Shown here: piece by piece, positions 1 through 7,816 of the stretch
How positions within the stretch are numbered: position 1 is the first letter of the stretch
Layout of the letters: each line of letters starts with the position of its first letter
NCBI GenBank assembly: GCA_007136595.1
Contig: SLGQ01000210.1
Location: forward strand, 1 to 22,594
DNA: 22,594 nucleotides
Source of the DNA: Candidatus Sumerlaeota bacterium
GTDB taxonomy: Bacteria; UBP6; UBA1177
Direction: 5' to 3'
Program-made: the position numbers and the translations under genes
Notes under the pieces: generated by a model
The model's database searches: none
Seen by the model: only the letters and a program-made list of their open reading frames with translations
Told to the model about the DNA's origin: nothing

Positions 1-599
1 CTAAATCATTGCCCGTTTTTCTCTCAATAGAAGAAGTTGAACGGCTTTTCAGCGTTATAGATACCACCACCCCTTCCGGTTTCAGGGACAGGACAATGCT
101 TGAAATATTTTATTCTTCGGGACTCAGGGTGTCGGAACTGGTAAACATGAAGCTTGGAGATGTGTTCAGGCAAGAGCAGATCATTCTTGTTTCAGGGAAA
201 GGTGACAAGCAGAGAGTTGTTCCATACAGCGATGATGCGGCAGAGTTTTTTCATCTCTACCTTGACAGAGAGAGACATAAGCTTATAAAACAAGGTGACT
301 GGAACGACAGCGTGTTCATTAATAACAGGGGTGAGCCTTTAACCCGTCAGGGTGTTTGGAAAAAACTTAAACAGTTTGCAAAGATCGCCGGTATTGATAA
401 AGATATTTCTCCACATAAGCTGAGACATACTTTTGCAACGCATCTTCTTGAGGGAGGAGCCGATCTCAGAAGTGTCCAGATGCTTTTGGGACATGCCAGC
501 ATAAATACTACAGAGATATATACCCATGTTGAACAGCAGGCGATAAAAAGGGAGTTTGACAGGAAACACCCCAGAGATAACCTAAACAAAGAGGAGTGA
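1..599 (+). CDS. xerD: Tyrosine recombinase XerC/XerD, C-terminal part (5' end outside window)
   Basis: Site-specific tyrosine recombinase of the Xer type. The known family role is resolving chromosome dimers at dif by cutting and rejoining DNA through a 3'-phosphotyrosine. The frame is open from the first base; the visible part starts in the linker (L-P-V-F-L-S-I-E-E-V) that joins the N-terminal SAM-like domain to the catalytic domain, so roughly 100 N-terminal residues lie upstream. All catalytic residues are present. Counting the TTG at position 9 as residue 1, they are R40 (GLRVSEL), K64 (SGKGDK), H136-x-x-R139, H162 (LLGHAS) and Y171 (IYTHV). The stop lies 2 bases before the ATG of the next gene, so the two are probably co-transcribed. 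Full-length Xer proteins are about 300 aa, consistent with what is missing. XerD fits slightly better than XerC by linker style, but this fragment cannot settle it, and a mobile-element integrase is not formally excluded. Confidence 0.92.
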   Translation, partial: KSLPVFLSIEEVERLFSVIDTTTPSGFRDRTMLEIFYSSGLRVSELVNMKLGDVFRQEQIILVSGKGDKQRVVPYSDDAAEFFHLYLDRERHKLIKQGDWNDSVFINNRGEPLTRQGVWKKLKQFAKIAGIDKDISPHKLRHTFATHLLEGGADLRSVQMLLGHASINTTEIYTHVEQQAIKREFDRKHPRDNLNKEE

Positions 600-601
600 T
601 C

Positions 602-1261
602 ATGACACCTGAAAAAATCTATTTTATAGCAATTGCAGCGGTTCCCGTTCTTTTTACCATAGTTTTCCATGAGGTTGCTCATGGATGGATGGCATGGAAA
701 CTTGGGGATTCAACAGCAAAAGATATGGGAAGATTGACTCTTAACCCCGTTCCCCATATAGATCCGGTAGGGACCATAATAGTTCCGATAATCATGATGA
801 TCATGCCGGGTAACTTTCTTTTTGGCTGGGCTAAGCCGGTACCTTTCAATCCCTACAATTTTTACAACCACATAAATATGAGAAAAGGGACAATGTGGGT
901 TGCCGCGGCAGGTCCTTTGAGCAATTTGCTTCTTGCGATCATAAGTGCTTTTCTTTTTGCCGCCACACAAAGGTTTTTCCCCAATCAGACACTTTTGACA
1001 TTTTTTTATTTTGCTCTTTTTTTCAATGTACTTTTAGGTTTTTTCAACATGCTCCCCATCCCGCCTCTTGACGGAAGCAAGGTTTTAATGGGTATCCTGC
1101 CCAGAGAGTATGACAGATTTTTTATGAATATTGAAAGATACGGTTTTTTCATACTGATATTCCTCATTGCAACAGGGGTTTTGAGACTTCTCCTTATGCC
1201 TATAAACTATATTGTTGAAATTCTTCTTTTTGTTCCGCAGTTTATATTTTCGATGTTTTAA
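602..1261 (+). CDS. Site-2 protease family (M50) membrane metalloprotease
   Basis: Predicted intramembrane zinc metalloprotease of the compact site-2 protease group (YwhC/SpoIVFB-like core without PDZ domain), 219 aa. Motif HEVAH (H23, E24, H27) sits in the first membrane helix, and the second conserved motif N-x-L-P-I-P-P-L-D-G (N149 to D157) supplies the third zinc ligand. Hydrophobic segments lie near residues 5-25, 58-70, 98-122, 132-150 and 178-215. The ATG at 602 is chosen over a GTG at 596 because GAGGAG at 591-596 gives a 5-base spacing to it. It begins 2 bases after the recombinase stop. Family members cleave membrane-embedded substrates such as anti-sigma factors or signal-peptide remnants, but nothing here shows the substrate. 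Family assignment is secure; biological role is not. Confidence 0.92.
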   Translation: MTPEKIYFIAIAAVPVLFTIVFHEVAHGWMAWKLGDSTAKDMGRLTLNPVPHIDPVGTIIVPIIMMIMPGNFLFGWAKPVPFNPYNFYNHINMRKGTMWVAAAGPLSNLLLAIISAFLFAATQRFFPNQTLLTFFYFALFFNVLLGFFNMLPIPPLDGSKVLMGILPREYDRFFMNIERYGFFILIFLIATGVLRLLLMPINYIVEILLFVPQFIFSMF

Positions 1262-1295
1262 ATAAATAGCAACAATATTATGAAAGAGGTGTAGG

Positions 1296-1970
1296 ATGAT
1301 AGAATGTTTAAAGGTTTCAAACCTTCTTGATCTTAGTGAAACTGATTTTCATCAGATATTTGAAGGAGTTGATCATCCCTGGGAGATATTGTCCAAAATA
1401 GGTGAGTTCATTAAGAAAACAGCTCCCTCTCTGCCTGACAGTTACAGAATGATAAGAAAAGATGTCTGGGTTGGCGAAGACACGGTCATAGCAGATACGG
1501 CATTTATTGAAGGTCCTGCAATTATAGGCTGTAACAGTGAGATCAGACACAATGCTTTCATCAGGGGAAAAGTAATAATCGGGGATAACTGTGTAATAGG
1601 GAACGCAACTGAAGTAAAAAATTCTTTTCTTTTCAACAATGTTCAGGCTCCCCATTTTAACTATGTGGGGGATTCAATAATGGGATACAGATCTCACATC
1701 GGTGCAGGGGTTATACTTTCCAATGTTAAATCAATTCCCGGAAATGTAACTGTGAGAGTTGATGGAAAACTTCTTGAAACAGGATTGCGGAAGTTTTCAG
1801 CCGTTCTTGGAGACTATACCGAAGTGGGATGTAATTCTGTGTTGAACCCCGGAACGATACTTGGCAGAAAAACAATAGTTTATCCTCTTACAAGTGCAAG
1901 GGGTTTCATTCCTGAAAATCATATTTTGAAAAATGACGGAACATTAAGAAACATGTCTGTCAAAAAATAG
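1296..1970 (+). CDS. Left-handed beta-helix (hexapeptide repeat) protein, GlmU acetyltransferase-like
   Basis: A 224-aa protein with a helical N-terminus (about residues 1-50) followed by a left-handed beta-helix made of hexapeptide repeats (about 55-200, e.g. V-G-E-D-T-V, I-G-C-N-S-E, I-G-D-N-C-V). The stretch A-P-H-F-N-Y-V-G-D-S around H120, then I-G-A-G-V-I-L-S-N, closely matches the GlmU C-terminal acetyltransferase core, where the equivalent His is the catalytic base for acetyl-CoA-dependent N-acetylation of glucosamine-1-phosphate. The N-terminal uridylyltransferase domain of GlmU is absent, so the protein is at most a stand-alone acyltransferase, although such proteins are often labelled UDP-GlcNAc pyrophosphorylase. 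AGAGG at 1285-1289 sets the ATG at 1296. It is 34 bases after the M50 gene and meets the next gene tail to tail with a 7-base gap. The sugar substrate is unknown. Confidence 0.88.
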   Translation: MIECLKVSNLLDLSETDFHQIFEGVDHPWEILSKIGEFIKKTAPSLPDSYRMIRKDVWVGEDTVIADTAFIEGPAIIGCNSEIRHNAFIRGKVIIGDNCVIGNATEVKNSFLFNNVQAPHFNYVGDSIMGYRSHIGAGVILSNVKSIPGNVTVRVDGKLLETGLRKFSAVLGDYTEVGCNSVLNPGTILGRKTIVYPLTSARGFIPENHILKNDGTLRNMSVKK

Positions 1971-1977
1971 CTCTATT

Positions 1978-3657
1978 TCAATCTAACGGTATCCACCTTG
2001 CAAGTGGAAATGATCTTACCACACCACCGTTTTCAGAATCATACTTGACACCGTAATTGTATGACCAGTCAGTATATTCAGATTCACCACCGCTTATAGT
2101 TGTAATGAGGTATCTGTTAGGTATCGACCCGAAAGCGTTGCCTCTTTTTTCCGGTTCATCTGTCGCACCTGCATTTGCATCAACAGGAACCCATCCATAT
2201 TTTTCACCCATCCATATTTCTGCCCAGCGATGGAAAACAAAATCCAAACCGCCATGTTTTGACCTGTTGACAAAAGCACCAACGAACCGTGATGGAATAC
2301 CGGCTGATCTGTAAAGGGCGATCAAAGCAAAAGTATATTCACTGCAACTGCCGGTTCCTCTTTTTATTACAGTATCGGCTCGTCCCCACCCGCCTTCTCT
2401 CACATAAGTTATGGAATCGGCAAGATATTCATACAGTTTTCTTGCTTTGTAGTAGTACCTTGTTTCATCTTTAATTAGTTCTTTTGTTTTTCCGGTGATA
2501 TAATCACTGTTTACCATATATTTTCTTCCATCTGAAAGGAATTCTTTCATCCCTGTAAAATATATGTTCCTGAATTCGTCAGGATCAAAATGGAAGGCAG
2601 CTTGTGATACTTTTACATCTACACTCATTTGTACTTTTTTAGTGTCTCCGGGAGAAAGGTGTTCTGTTTTGAATTCAGCGAACCGCTGTCCCCATTTATC
2701 TGTAACATAGCTGTCCGGTTCAGGTGAAAATTTTATTTCAGATATGAGTTTCTGTCCAGGGTGATCCTGGGGAATTGCTATGTAGTTTCTAAGGTTTTTA
2801 GCTGAACCTGATCCTTCTATACGGTTATTGACCGTAAATACCACCCTGTATTTTTCTGTTTCACTTTCAACAAGAGGTTTATCTGGAAAAAGGTTTAATA
2901 TGTGGATGGAATTGTCATGAAGATCGGAAACATAAAGATTTCCTTTGTAAAAAGATAATCCGGAAAGATGTCCCGCCGGAGAAGGAATAGACCTTATGAC
3001 CCAGCCGGTTTCCGGTTCAATGACATGTATCTTTTTTTCTTCCGATTCTCCACAGTAAAGCCATCTGCCGTCATAAGTTATGGATGTCGGGTTAGCTCCC
3101 GGAGCTTTATATCTCCTGATCGTACTTCCATCATATCTGTCAGTTGTCACGATCTCTTTTCTTCTCGTATCTAAAAAAATGATATCATTTTCTGTTACAG
3201 CAAGGTCTTTCTGCCATAAGCCGTAAAAAGGGAGAGGTTTAAGCCCTTTTTTGTCCCCGGTTTTTATTCTGAGAACATTTTTCATTATTATGTCGCCGTA
3301 ATAAATTATTCCGTCTCTGACATCCAGTGCCGTTGGAAGAGCGCCGGGAACTTCAATGCTGTCGATCATTTTGCCGTTCATGTTAAACAGCTTGATCTTT
3401 CCCTCTTTAAGATCATTAACAAATATAGTTCCATTATCAACAGCAAGTCCTGTCGGAACTACGGTCTGTTTAAGTGATATTTTCCCTTTAACAAACGGAT
3501 TATCCTGCTTTTGACGGGACGGTACCGCTCTTGTTTCCGAAACAGTTTTAGATGAATGCTTTTGTGTCTCCGTTACTCCCAACTCTCTGTCTGCCCTTTG
3601 ACAAGATACTGAAGAAACAAGAAAAAAAGTTAAGCTTAAAATTAAAAAATTCTTCAT
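1978..3657 (-). CDS. Lipoprotein with beta-propeller and transglutaminase-like domains
   Basis: A 559-aa exported protein of unknown specific function. The N-terminus is a lipoprotein-type signal ending S-V-S-C (C19; Ser at -3 is a slightly weak lipobox). Residues about 60-260 form repeated NHL/SMP-30-like beta strands (T-G-L-A-V-D-N-G-T-I-F-V; P-T-A-L-D-V-R-D-G; L-S-G-L-S-F-Y-K-G-N-L-Y-V-S-D), i.e. a beta-propeller. After a beta-rich spacer, residues about 385-510 are a transglutaminase-like fold with C438 (GTGSCSEY), H476 (FHRWAEIW) and D493 (WVPVDANAG) forming an intact triad. Bacterial members of this fold are usually cysteine proteases, or amidases, rather than protein cross-linkers. GAGG precedes the ATG at 3657. 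It lies 75 bases downstream of the metalloprotease gene on the same strand, with a nearly identical leader context, so the two are probably expressed together. Confidence 0.87.
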   Translation of the reverse strand: MKNFLILSLTFFLVSSVSCQRADRELGVTETQKHSSKTVSETRAVPSRQKQDNPFVKGKISLKQTVVPTGLAVDNGTIFVNDLKEGKIKLFNMNGKMIDSIEVPGALPTALDVRDGIIYYGDIIMKNVLRIKTGDKKGLKPLPFYGLWQKDLAVTENDIIFLDTRRKEIVTTDRYDGSTIRRYKAPGANPTSITYDGRWLYCGESEEKKIHVIEPETGWVIRSIPSPAGHLSGLSFYKGNLYVSDLHDNSIHILNLFPDKPLVESETEKYRVVFTVNNRIEGSGSAKNLRNYIAIPQDHPGQKLISEIKFSPEPDSYVTDKWGQRFAEFKTEHLSPGDTKKVQMSVDVKVSQAAFHFDPDEFRNIYFTGMKEFLSDGRKYMVNSDYITGKTKELIKDETRYYYKARKLYEYLADSITYVREGGWGRADTVIKRGTGSCSEYTFALIALYRSAGIPSRFVGAFVNRSKHGGLDFVFHRWAEIWMGEKYGWVPVDANAGATDEPEKRGNAFGSIPNRYLITTISGGESEYTDWSYNYGVKYDSENGGVVRSFPLARWIPLD

Positions 3658-3732
3658 TTTTTACCTCACTGATTTACAACGCAACATTTAATGATAAAGA
3701 TATTGGGACGGTTTGTCTAATTTTCTGTTTTT

Positions 3733-6048
3733 TTAAAAGATCAACAGGGAGCATCCTGAAGACTTGGAATCTTCTTTTTCTGTTTCAACGGGGTCATCTG
3801 AAAAAACATCTTCATCTGTTTCTTCTTCATCGTGATCTGATATCTCTTCTTCTTCTTCAAAAGGGACACATTCATCGTCTGAGCTCCATTCTTCATTTGT
3901 CCTCAAGTTGAACAGCAAACCTTCGGGACCTCTGTTTATGAAATGAATGTAATATCTTTTGCCTGGTTCAAGGTTGCGTATTTTCCATTCGTCAGAACCG
4001 ATGATATAGTTATCATAATCAACTCTGAAAGGGATGTCATTTACAGTCCATGTAACAGGGTCTTCTTTTCTGACAAGGATATCGTATCTGGGAGGATTGC
4101 CTCTCCCGTCACGGGTTCTTGCCGTCCCGGTTAAAGTGAGAGTGTCGATACACTCCGGAACATCATAGTAAAATTGAACATACATAGGAGCAACATCCAT
4201 TGTTGATCCGTCAATTTCAACTTTAATGGAACTGGAAGGCATTCCCTGATAAGATGCCACACCGCCACTCATAAAGTATTGAGCTCTGTTTTTTATGTCT
4301 CTTGCCCTCACTTCGTTGAAAAAACCTTTTTCCTCAAGTATTTCTTCAAAAATATCTGCCATGTCAGCCATACCGGATTCTTCTGTCATTGAAAGAAGAA
4401 TTTTTCCCCAGCCGCTGAATTGAAGGTCGGAACGGGGTACAGCCATAAGAGATTTCATTAGCAGTCTTGCAAAATCTTCCATTTCATATCCATTTTCCAC
4501 TGCAGCTTTATACATTCTCCAGTGAGCTGCAACGGCAGGAAGGCCATCATGATGACTTTCTCCGATAAAACTTTCATTTACAAGGTTTTCGTTATCAGCA
4601 TATCTCAGGCAGTAAAAATCACCGTGTTTTTCCATGCCGTACATTGGTCCGAATGCTTCAGAAACATATTCACCAAGACATGGATCACCTGAAATCATAA
4701 AAGAAAAAGTGTCGGCAACACCTTCGTGAAGAGCCAGTGACTCGTTGCTGTATCCATATTTGTCGGGAAATGAAGAAAAAGCAAGTTGTGCAGTTCCTTC
4801 AACTACTGCGTGACCGAATTCATGATAGATAACATCTCCGTCATAAGCAAAATCGGCTTTGGAACCCTGCCCCATAGCAATTATATCTCCATCGTATTCA
4901 AACCCGCCGAAAAACATTTCAGAAAAAAACGGATCATGCGGGCTGTAAAATGCATTGTCCATCGGAGCAAGAGAAGTTGCACTTCCCGGCATCTGGAAAT
5001 TTGCTATGCCGATAATGGGTTTTTTCTGAGTGTTTGCACGGTGATTTCCAAGATGAGTAAAGTTTGATATTCCAAGGTCTAAAATGTATTTATATACTTT
5101 GGTCAAATGATAGTAAACAGATACTTCTGAATACATATCATCTGCATCGTGCTTGAAATTTACTCCGTCATGCCAGTCTTCATATATGAAATTGCCGTTT
5201 TCGTACTTGTTAGCCATCTGAGTTGGAGTACATATCGGATATTGCTGCCCGTAATAGTCCAGTTTTTCGCCCAGATCGGGACAATTTGCGGCAACGATCT
5301 TTCTTACATCCATATCATCAAGTGCCGCTGTGAGTTTACCGTCAGCATCATCAGCAACCCAGGGCAGTTCAACAGTGATGGGTTCTTTGTCTCTGACAGG
5401 ATTTGTTCTGAAAACTTTAGCACTGTTCTCAGACAGGGACATAACAAAATTTCCCCCTCCGAGACTTTCGCCGTTATGGGCGTCCACATAAAAAAATCTT
5501 CCGTCAAGAATGGATTCAGGTCTGAATCTGAGTTTCCATGCAAGACGGTATCCGCCGGCTCTTTCAACGATCATAAGTTCGGAAATAAAATCGGGAGAAT
5601 GACCTGCCCCGACATTGAATTTTCTGGAAAACACCGATTTTGCGGCAGTTAAACTGTCAACAGTAGGGTTGACATTGATATCAAACGGACTGATAAAGTT
5701 GTGCACTTTAAAGATGGAACCTTCTTTTTCCATAATCACCGTAGATCTTCCTTCAACAGGGATACCCTTGTATCTCCAGTTAAGTTTTGTGATCGAAACA
5801 GAGCCTACCGATGAAGAAAAAAGAACTTCCGGAGAAAAATCATTTCTGTCAAGAAAAACAAGATCATGTACAATTTCTTTGCTGAATTGTGAAATGTTGC
5901 GGGAACCGGGCACATTGATGTTCAAATTTCTTATAATGAAAGGGACATTTTTTTCCATTTCCATTATTGCGTTTCTCTGATCAAAGGAACTTCCCCACAG
6001 GTTAATAAAAATAAACATTGTCAGTAACAGAGTAAAATACTTTTTCAT
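3733..6048 (-). CDS. Secreted M36/M4-like metalloprotease with FTP propeptide and Gly-Cys C-terminal tail
   Basis: A 771-aa preproprotease of the fungalysin/thermolysin superfamily. A Sec signal (MKKYFTLLLTMFIFINLWG) is followed by an FTP-type propeptide (about 70-125, containing N-W-R-Y-K-G-I-P-V-E-G) and a PepSY-like segment to about residue 200. The catalytic domain carries HEFGH at 409-413 (His 409 and 413 zinc ligands, Glu 410 catalytic) and the third ligand E442 in H-E-G-V-A-D. A beta-rich region (about 590-725) precedes a strongly acidic linker and the tail S-S-G-C-S-L-L-I-F. There is no lipobox. The ATG at 6048 is chosen because GAGG lies 6 bases upstream and the signal peptide starts there; a 17-codon upstream extension is possible but lacks a ribosome site. 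Zymogen activation by FTP removal is expected from the family. The short Cys tail may serve in anchoring (inference). Confidence 0.9.
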   Translation of the reverse strand: MKKYFTLLLTMFIFINLWGSSFDQRNAIMEMEKNVPFIIRNLNINVPGSRNISQFSKEIVHDLVFLDRNDFSPEVLFSSSVGSVSITKLNWRYKGIPVEGRSTVIMEKEGSIFKVHNFISPFDINVNPTVDSLTAAKSVFSRKFNVGAGHSPDFISELMIVERAGGYRLAWKLRFRPESILDGRFFYVDAHNGESLGGGNFVMSLSENSAKVFRTNPVRDKEPITVELPWVADDADGKLTAALDDMDVRKIVAANCPDLGEKLDYYGQQYPICTPTQMANKYENGNFIYEDWHDGVNFKHDADDMYSEVSVYYHLTKVYKYILDLGISNFTHLGNHRANTQKKPIIGIANFQMPGSATSLAPMDNAFYSPHDPFFSEMFFGGFEYDGDIIAMGQGSKADFAYDGDVIYHEFGHAVVEGTAQLAFSSFPDKYGYSNESLALHEGVADTFSFMISGDPCLGEYVSEAFGPMYGMEKHGDFYCLRYADNENLVNESFIGESHHDGLPAVAAHWRMYKAAVENGYEMEDFARLLMKSLMAVPRSDLQFSGWGKILLSMTEESGMADMADIFEEILEEKGFFNEVRARDIKNRAQYFMSGGVASYQGMPSSSIKVEIDGSTMDVAPMYVQFYYDVPECIDTLTLTGTARTRDGRGNPPRYDILVRKEDPVTWTVNDIPFRVDYDNYIIGSDEWKIRNLEPGKRYYIHFINRGPEGLLFNLRTNEEWSSDDECVPFEEEEEISDHDEEETDEDVFSDDPVETEKEDSKSSGCSLLIF

Positions 6049-6130
6049 AACTACCTCGCTGATATGATAAAAAACTAAAGCTTTAAAGACCCCCGACACC
6101 GAATTAACAATGCAAAAGATGTGCCTTGAA

Positions 6131-6136
6131 ATTATA
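6131..6136 (-). promoter_or_regulatory. Candidate -10 box for the metalloprotease operon
   Basis: On the minus strand a perfect TATAAT lies about 80 bases upstream of the metalloprotease start. The -35 position holds only a poor hexamer (around TCATAT/CATATA), so this is tentative. Confidence 0.3.
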
Positions 6137-6187
6137 GCCAGTCATTACAGCGATATATGAAATTAACATTTTTTAGAGCCATTTTTT

Positions 6188-6215
6188 TTGACTATGAGGG
6201 TTGCTCCAATAAAAT
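6188..6215 (+). promoter_or_regulatory. Candidate sigma-70-type promoter for rlmB-rnc
   Basis: TTGACT at 6188-6193 and TAAAAT at 6210-6215 are separated by 16 bases and lie 36 bases before the rlmB start. The roughly 200-base divergent region 6049-6250 holds this promoter, a candidate promoter for the opposite strand, and nothing else I recognise. Confidence 0.55.
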
Positions 6216-6250
6216 GAACTACGATTTATTAGGTCTCTGATGGAGAAGTT

Positions 6251-6979
6251 ATGGCAAAATCATCAATTGAGTATGTTTATGGCATTAACCCTTGTTTTGA
6301 AGTTATAAGGGGGAAAAAAAGAAAAATATACAAAGCTTATATCGGAGAGAAATCTTTAAACAATCCCAGAATAAAAAAACTGGTTGAATTTCTCAAAAAA
6401 AGTGATGTTCCGATAGAATGGACAAACAGGGAAAGACTCAATCAACTTTCCGGAGCGACAGATAATCAGGGAGCGGTAATAAGGGCATCTGTTTATAAAT
6501 ATGACAGCCTGGAAGAAGTGGCAGGGGCTGAAAAAATACTCCTTCTTGATAATGTTGAAGACCCCCACAATGTCGGTGCCATATTAAGAAGTGCCGAAAT
6601 TTTCGGATTTAACACCATCCTGATGCCTGTAAAAGGTGTTCCTGAAGTTTATCCGTCCGTTATCAAGGTGAGTGCCGGGGCAAGTGAACATGTCAGAATA
6701 GTCCGGGAATCAAATTCCAACAGTTATGTAAGGAAACTTCAGGAAGAACATGGATACAAAGTGATAGCTCTTGATGAAAAAGGGACGGTTCCATTGAACG
6801 GGATCAGAGAAGTTGTAAAAGATAAGATACTTCTTGTCATAGGAGGCGAAGATAAGTCAGTCGGGCAATACATTTTAAACAGGGCTGATTTTGTTGTTTC
6901 CATTGAACAGTCCGGAAAAATCAATTCGCTTAATGCATCTGTTGCCGCAAGCATTGCCATGTTTGTTCTGGGAGGATGA
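6251..6979 (+). CDS. rlmB: 23S rRNA (guanosine-2'-O)-methyltransferase RlmB (TrmH/SpoU family)
   Basis: SPOUT-class RNA methyltransferase of 242 aa, the normal RlmB length. The family enzyme transfers a methyl group from S-adenosylmethionine to the 2'-OH of a conserved guanosine (G2251 in E. coli numbering) in the 23S rRNA peptidyl-transferase loop. An N-terminal RNA-binding SpoU substrate-binding domain (Y-G-I-N-P-C-F-E-V-I, to about residue 75) is followed by the knotted catalytic domain. The domain carries motif 1 N-V-G-A-I-L-R-S-A (N107, R113), motif 2 V-I-G-G-E (E200) and motif 3 I-N-S-L-N-A-S-V-A (223-231). GGAG 5-6 bases before the ATG supports the start. Its stop overlaps the rnc start region, giving an RNA-processing operon. 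Other TrmH paralogues are possible, but length and motifs favour RlmB. Confidence 0.93.
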   Translation: MAKSSIEYVYGINPCFEVIRGKKRKIYKAYIGEKSLNNPRIKKLVEFLKKSDVPIEWTNRERLNQLSGATDNQGAVIRASVYKYDSLEEVAGAEKILLLDNVEDPHNVGAILRSAEIFGFNTILMPVKGVPEVYPSVIKVSAGASEHVRIVRESNSNSYVRKLQEEHGYKVIALDEKGTVPLNGIREVVKDKILLVIGGEDKSVGQYILNRADFVVSIEQSGKINSLNASVAASIAMFVLGG

Positions 6980-6981
6980 AA

Positions 6982-7689
6982 ATGTCTCTTGATATGACTC
7001 TGGTGAATGAACTTGAAAAAAAGCTGAAATATAAATTTAAAAGTTATGATCTGCTCGAAGAGGCTTTAACCCATCCAAGTGCCGATATAGTTGAAAAGAA
7101 GGATTATCAGCGGCTTGAATTTCTTGGGGACGAGGTTGTGGGTCTAGGTGTTTCCCATCTTCTTTACAAAAGTTTCCCTAATGCGGAAGAAGGGCATCTT
7201 TCAAAAGCAAGAAGCAACCTGATAGATGAGTCGGGACTCTCTTTTAATGCAAGGAACCTTGATCTTGGAAAAATGGTGATCCTTGGAAGGGGAGAAGAAA
7301 AAATGGATGGAAGGAACAAAGATTCAATATTGAGCGATACTTTTGAGTCTTTGATGGGAGTTATTTATCTTGAATCGGGATGGGATGAAGTGTTCAAAAT
7401 AATTTCAGATATTTATACTCCCCTTATAGAAGCATCTCCCGACATTAATGATCTTCTGGACCATATTAACAGAGATTATAAAACAAGATTGCAGGAAATT
7501 GCACAGGAACTGGAATTGCCTTTACCTGTCTATACTCTCGTTGAGAGATCGGGACCGGAACACAGCCTTGTTTTTACAGTAGAGTGTTCCGCTGTCGGTT
7601 ATAGTGCAACAGGGTGCGGAAAAAACAAAAAAGCGGCGGAACAGGATGCCGCCCTCAAAATACTTCAGGAAATGAGAGTCATAAACTGA
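6982..7689 (+). CDS. rnc: Ribonuclease III
   Basis: Double-stranded-RNA-specific endonuclease that matures rRNA and some mRNAs; 235 aa, close to the usual 225-240. The nuclease domain carries the signature R-L-E-F-L-G-D-E-V with E46 and D50, and the second metal-binding pair D119 and E122 in S-D-T-F-E-S-L-M-G. A dsRNA-binding domain follows (about 160-232, with G-P-E-H-S-L-V-F and K-K-A-A-E-Q-D-A-A). Two in-frame starts exist. ATG at 6976 overlaps the rlmB stop (ATGA) but touches the GGAGG at 6971-6975, while ATG at 6982 has a proper 6-base spacing; I prefer 6982. The pair rlmB-rnc is presumably one transcript. Confidence 0.95.
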   Translation: MSLDMTLVNELEKKLKYKFKSYDLLEEALTHPSADIVEKKDYQRLEFLGDEVVGLGVSHLLYKSFPNAEEGHLSKARSNLIDESGLSFNARNLDLGKMVILGRGEEKMDGRNKDSILSDTFESLMGVIYLESGWDEVFKIISDIYTPLIEASPDINDLLDHINRDYKTRLQEIAQELELPLPVYTLVERSGPEHSLVFTVECSAVGYSATGCGKNKKAAEQDAALKILQEMRVIN

Positions 7690-7698
7690 CGATTTCCT

Positions 7699-7719
7699 TT
7701 GTATTATAATTTAATACAA
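7699..7719 (+). terminator. AT-rich inverted repeat after rnc, possible weak terminator
   Basis: TTGTATTA (7699-7706) pairs perfectly with TAATACAA (7712-7719) around a 5-base loop, 9 bases after the rnc stop, followed by TTTATTCTT. Only two G-C pairs, so termination strength is doubtful; an operator is an alternative. Confidence 0.35.
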
Positions 7720-7726
7720 TTTATTC

Positions 7727-7755
7727 TTGAAAAAAATTCCACCCCATGTTATTTT
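7727..7755 (+). promoter_or_regulatory. Candidate promoter for the DUF3857 lipoprotein gene
   Basis: TTGAAA (7727-7732), 17-base spacer, TATTTT (7750-7755), about 60 bases upstream of the ATG. A second overlapping option is TTGAAT (7764-7769) with TATGTT (7788-7793), 18-base spacing. The surrounding sequence is very AT-rich, so either could be chance. Confidence 0.35.
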
Positions 7756-7816
7756 AATGTTGTTTGAATTTTATTTAAAGATGAAAATATGTTAATATAT
7801 CTTTTTGGAGGATGAG

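Noticed and set aside
1..599. Integrase of a mobile element
   Set aside because: No attachment-site repeat, phage gene or transposase is visible, and the linker and catalytic motifs look like housekeeping Xer; mobility cannot be supported.
1962..1980. Bidirectional terminator in the 7-base gap between the beta-helix gene and the transglutaminase lipoprotein
   Set aside because: AAATAG/CTATTT are complementary but leave only a 2-base loop and almost no G-C pairs; not convincing.
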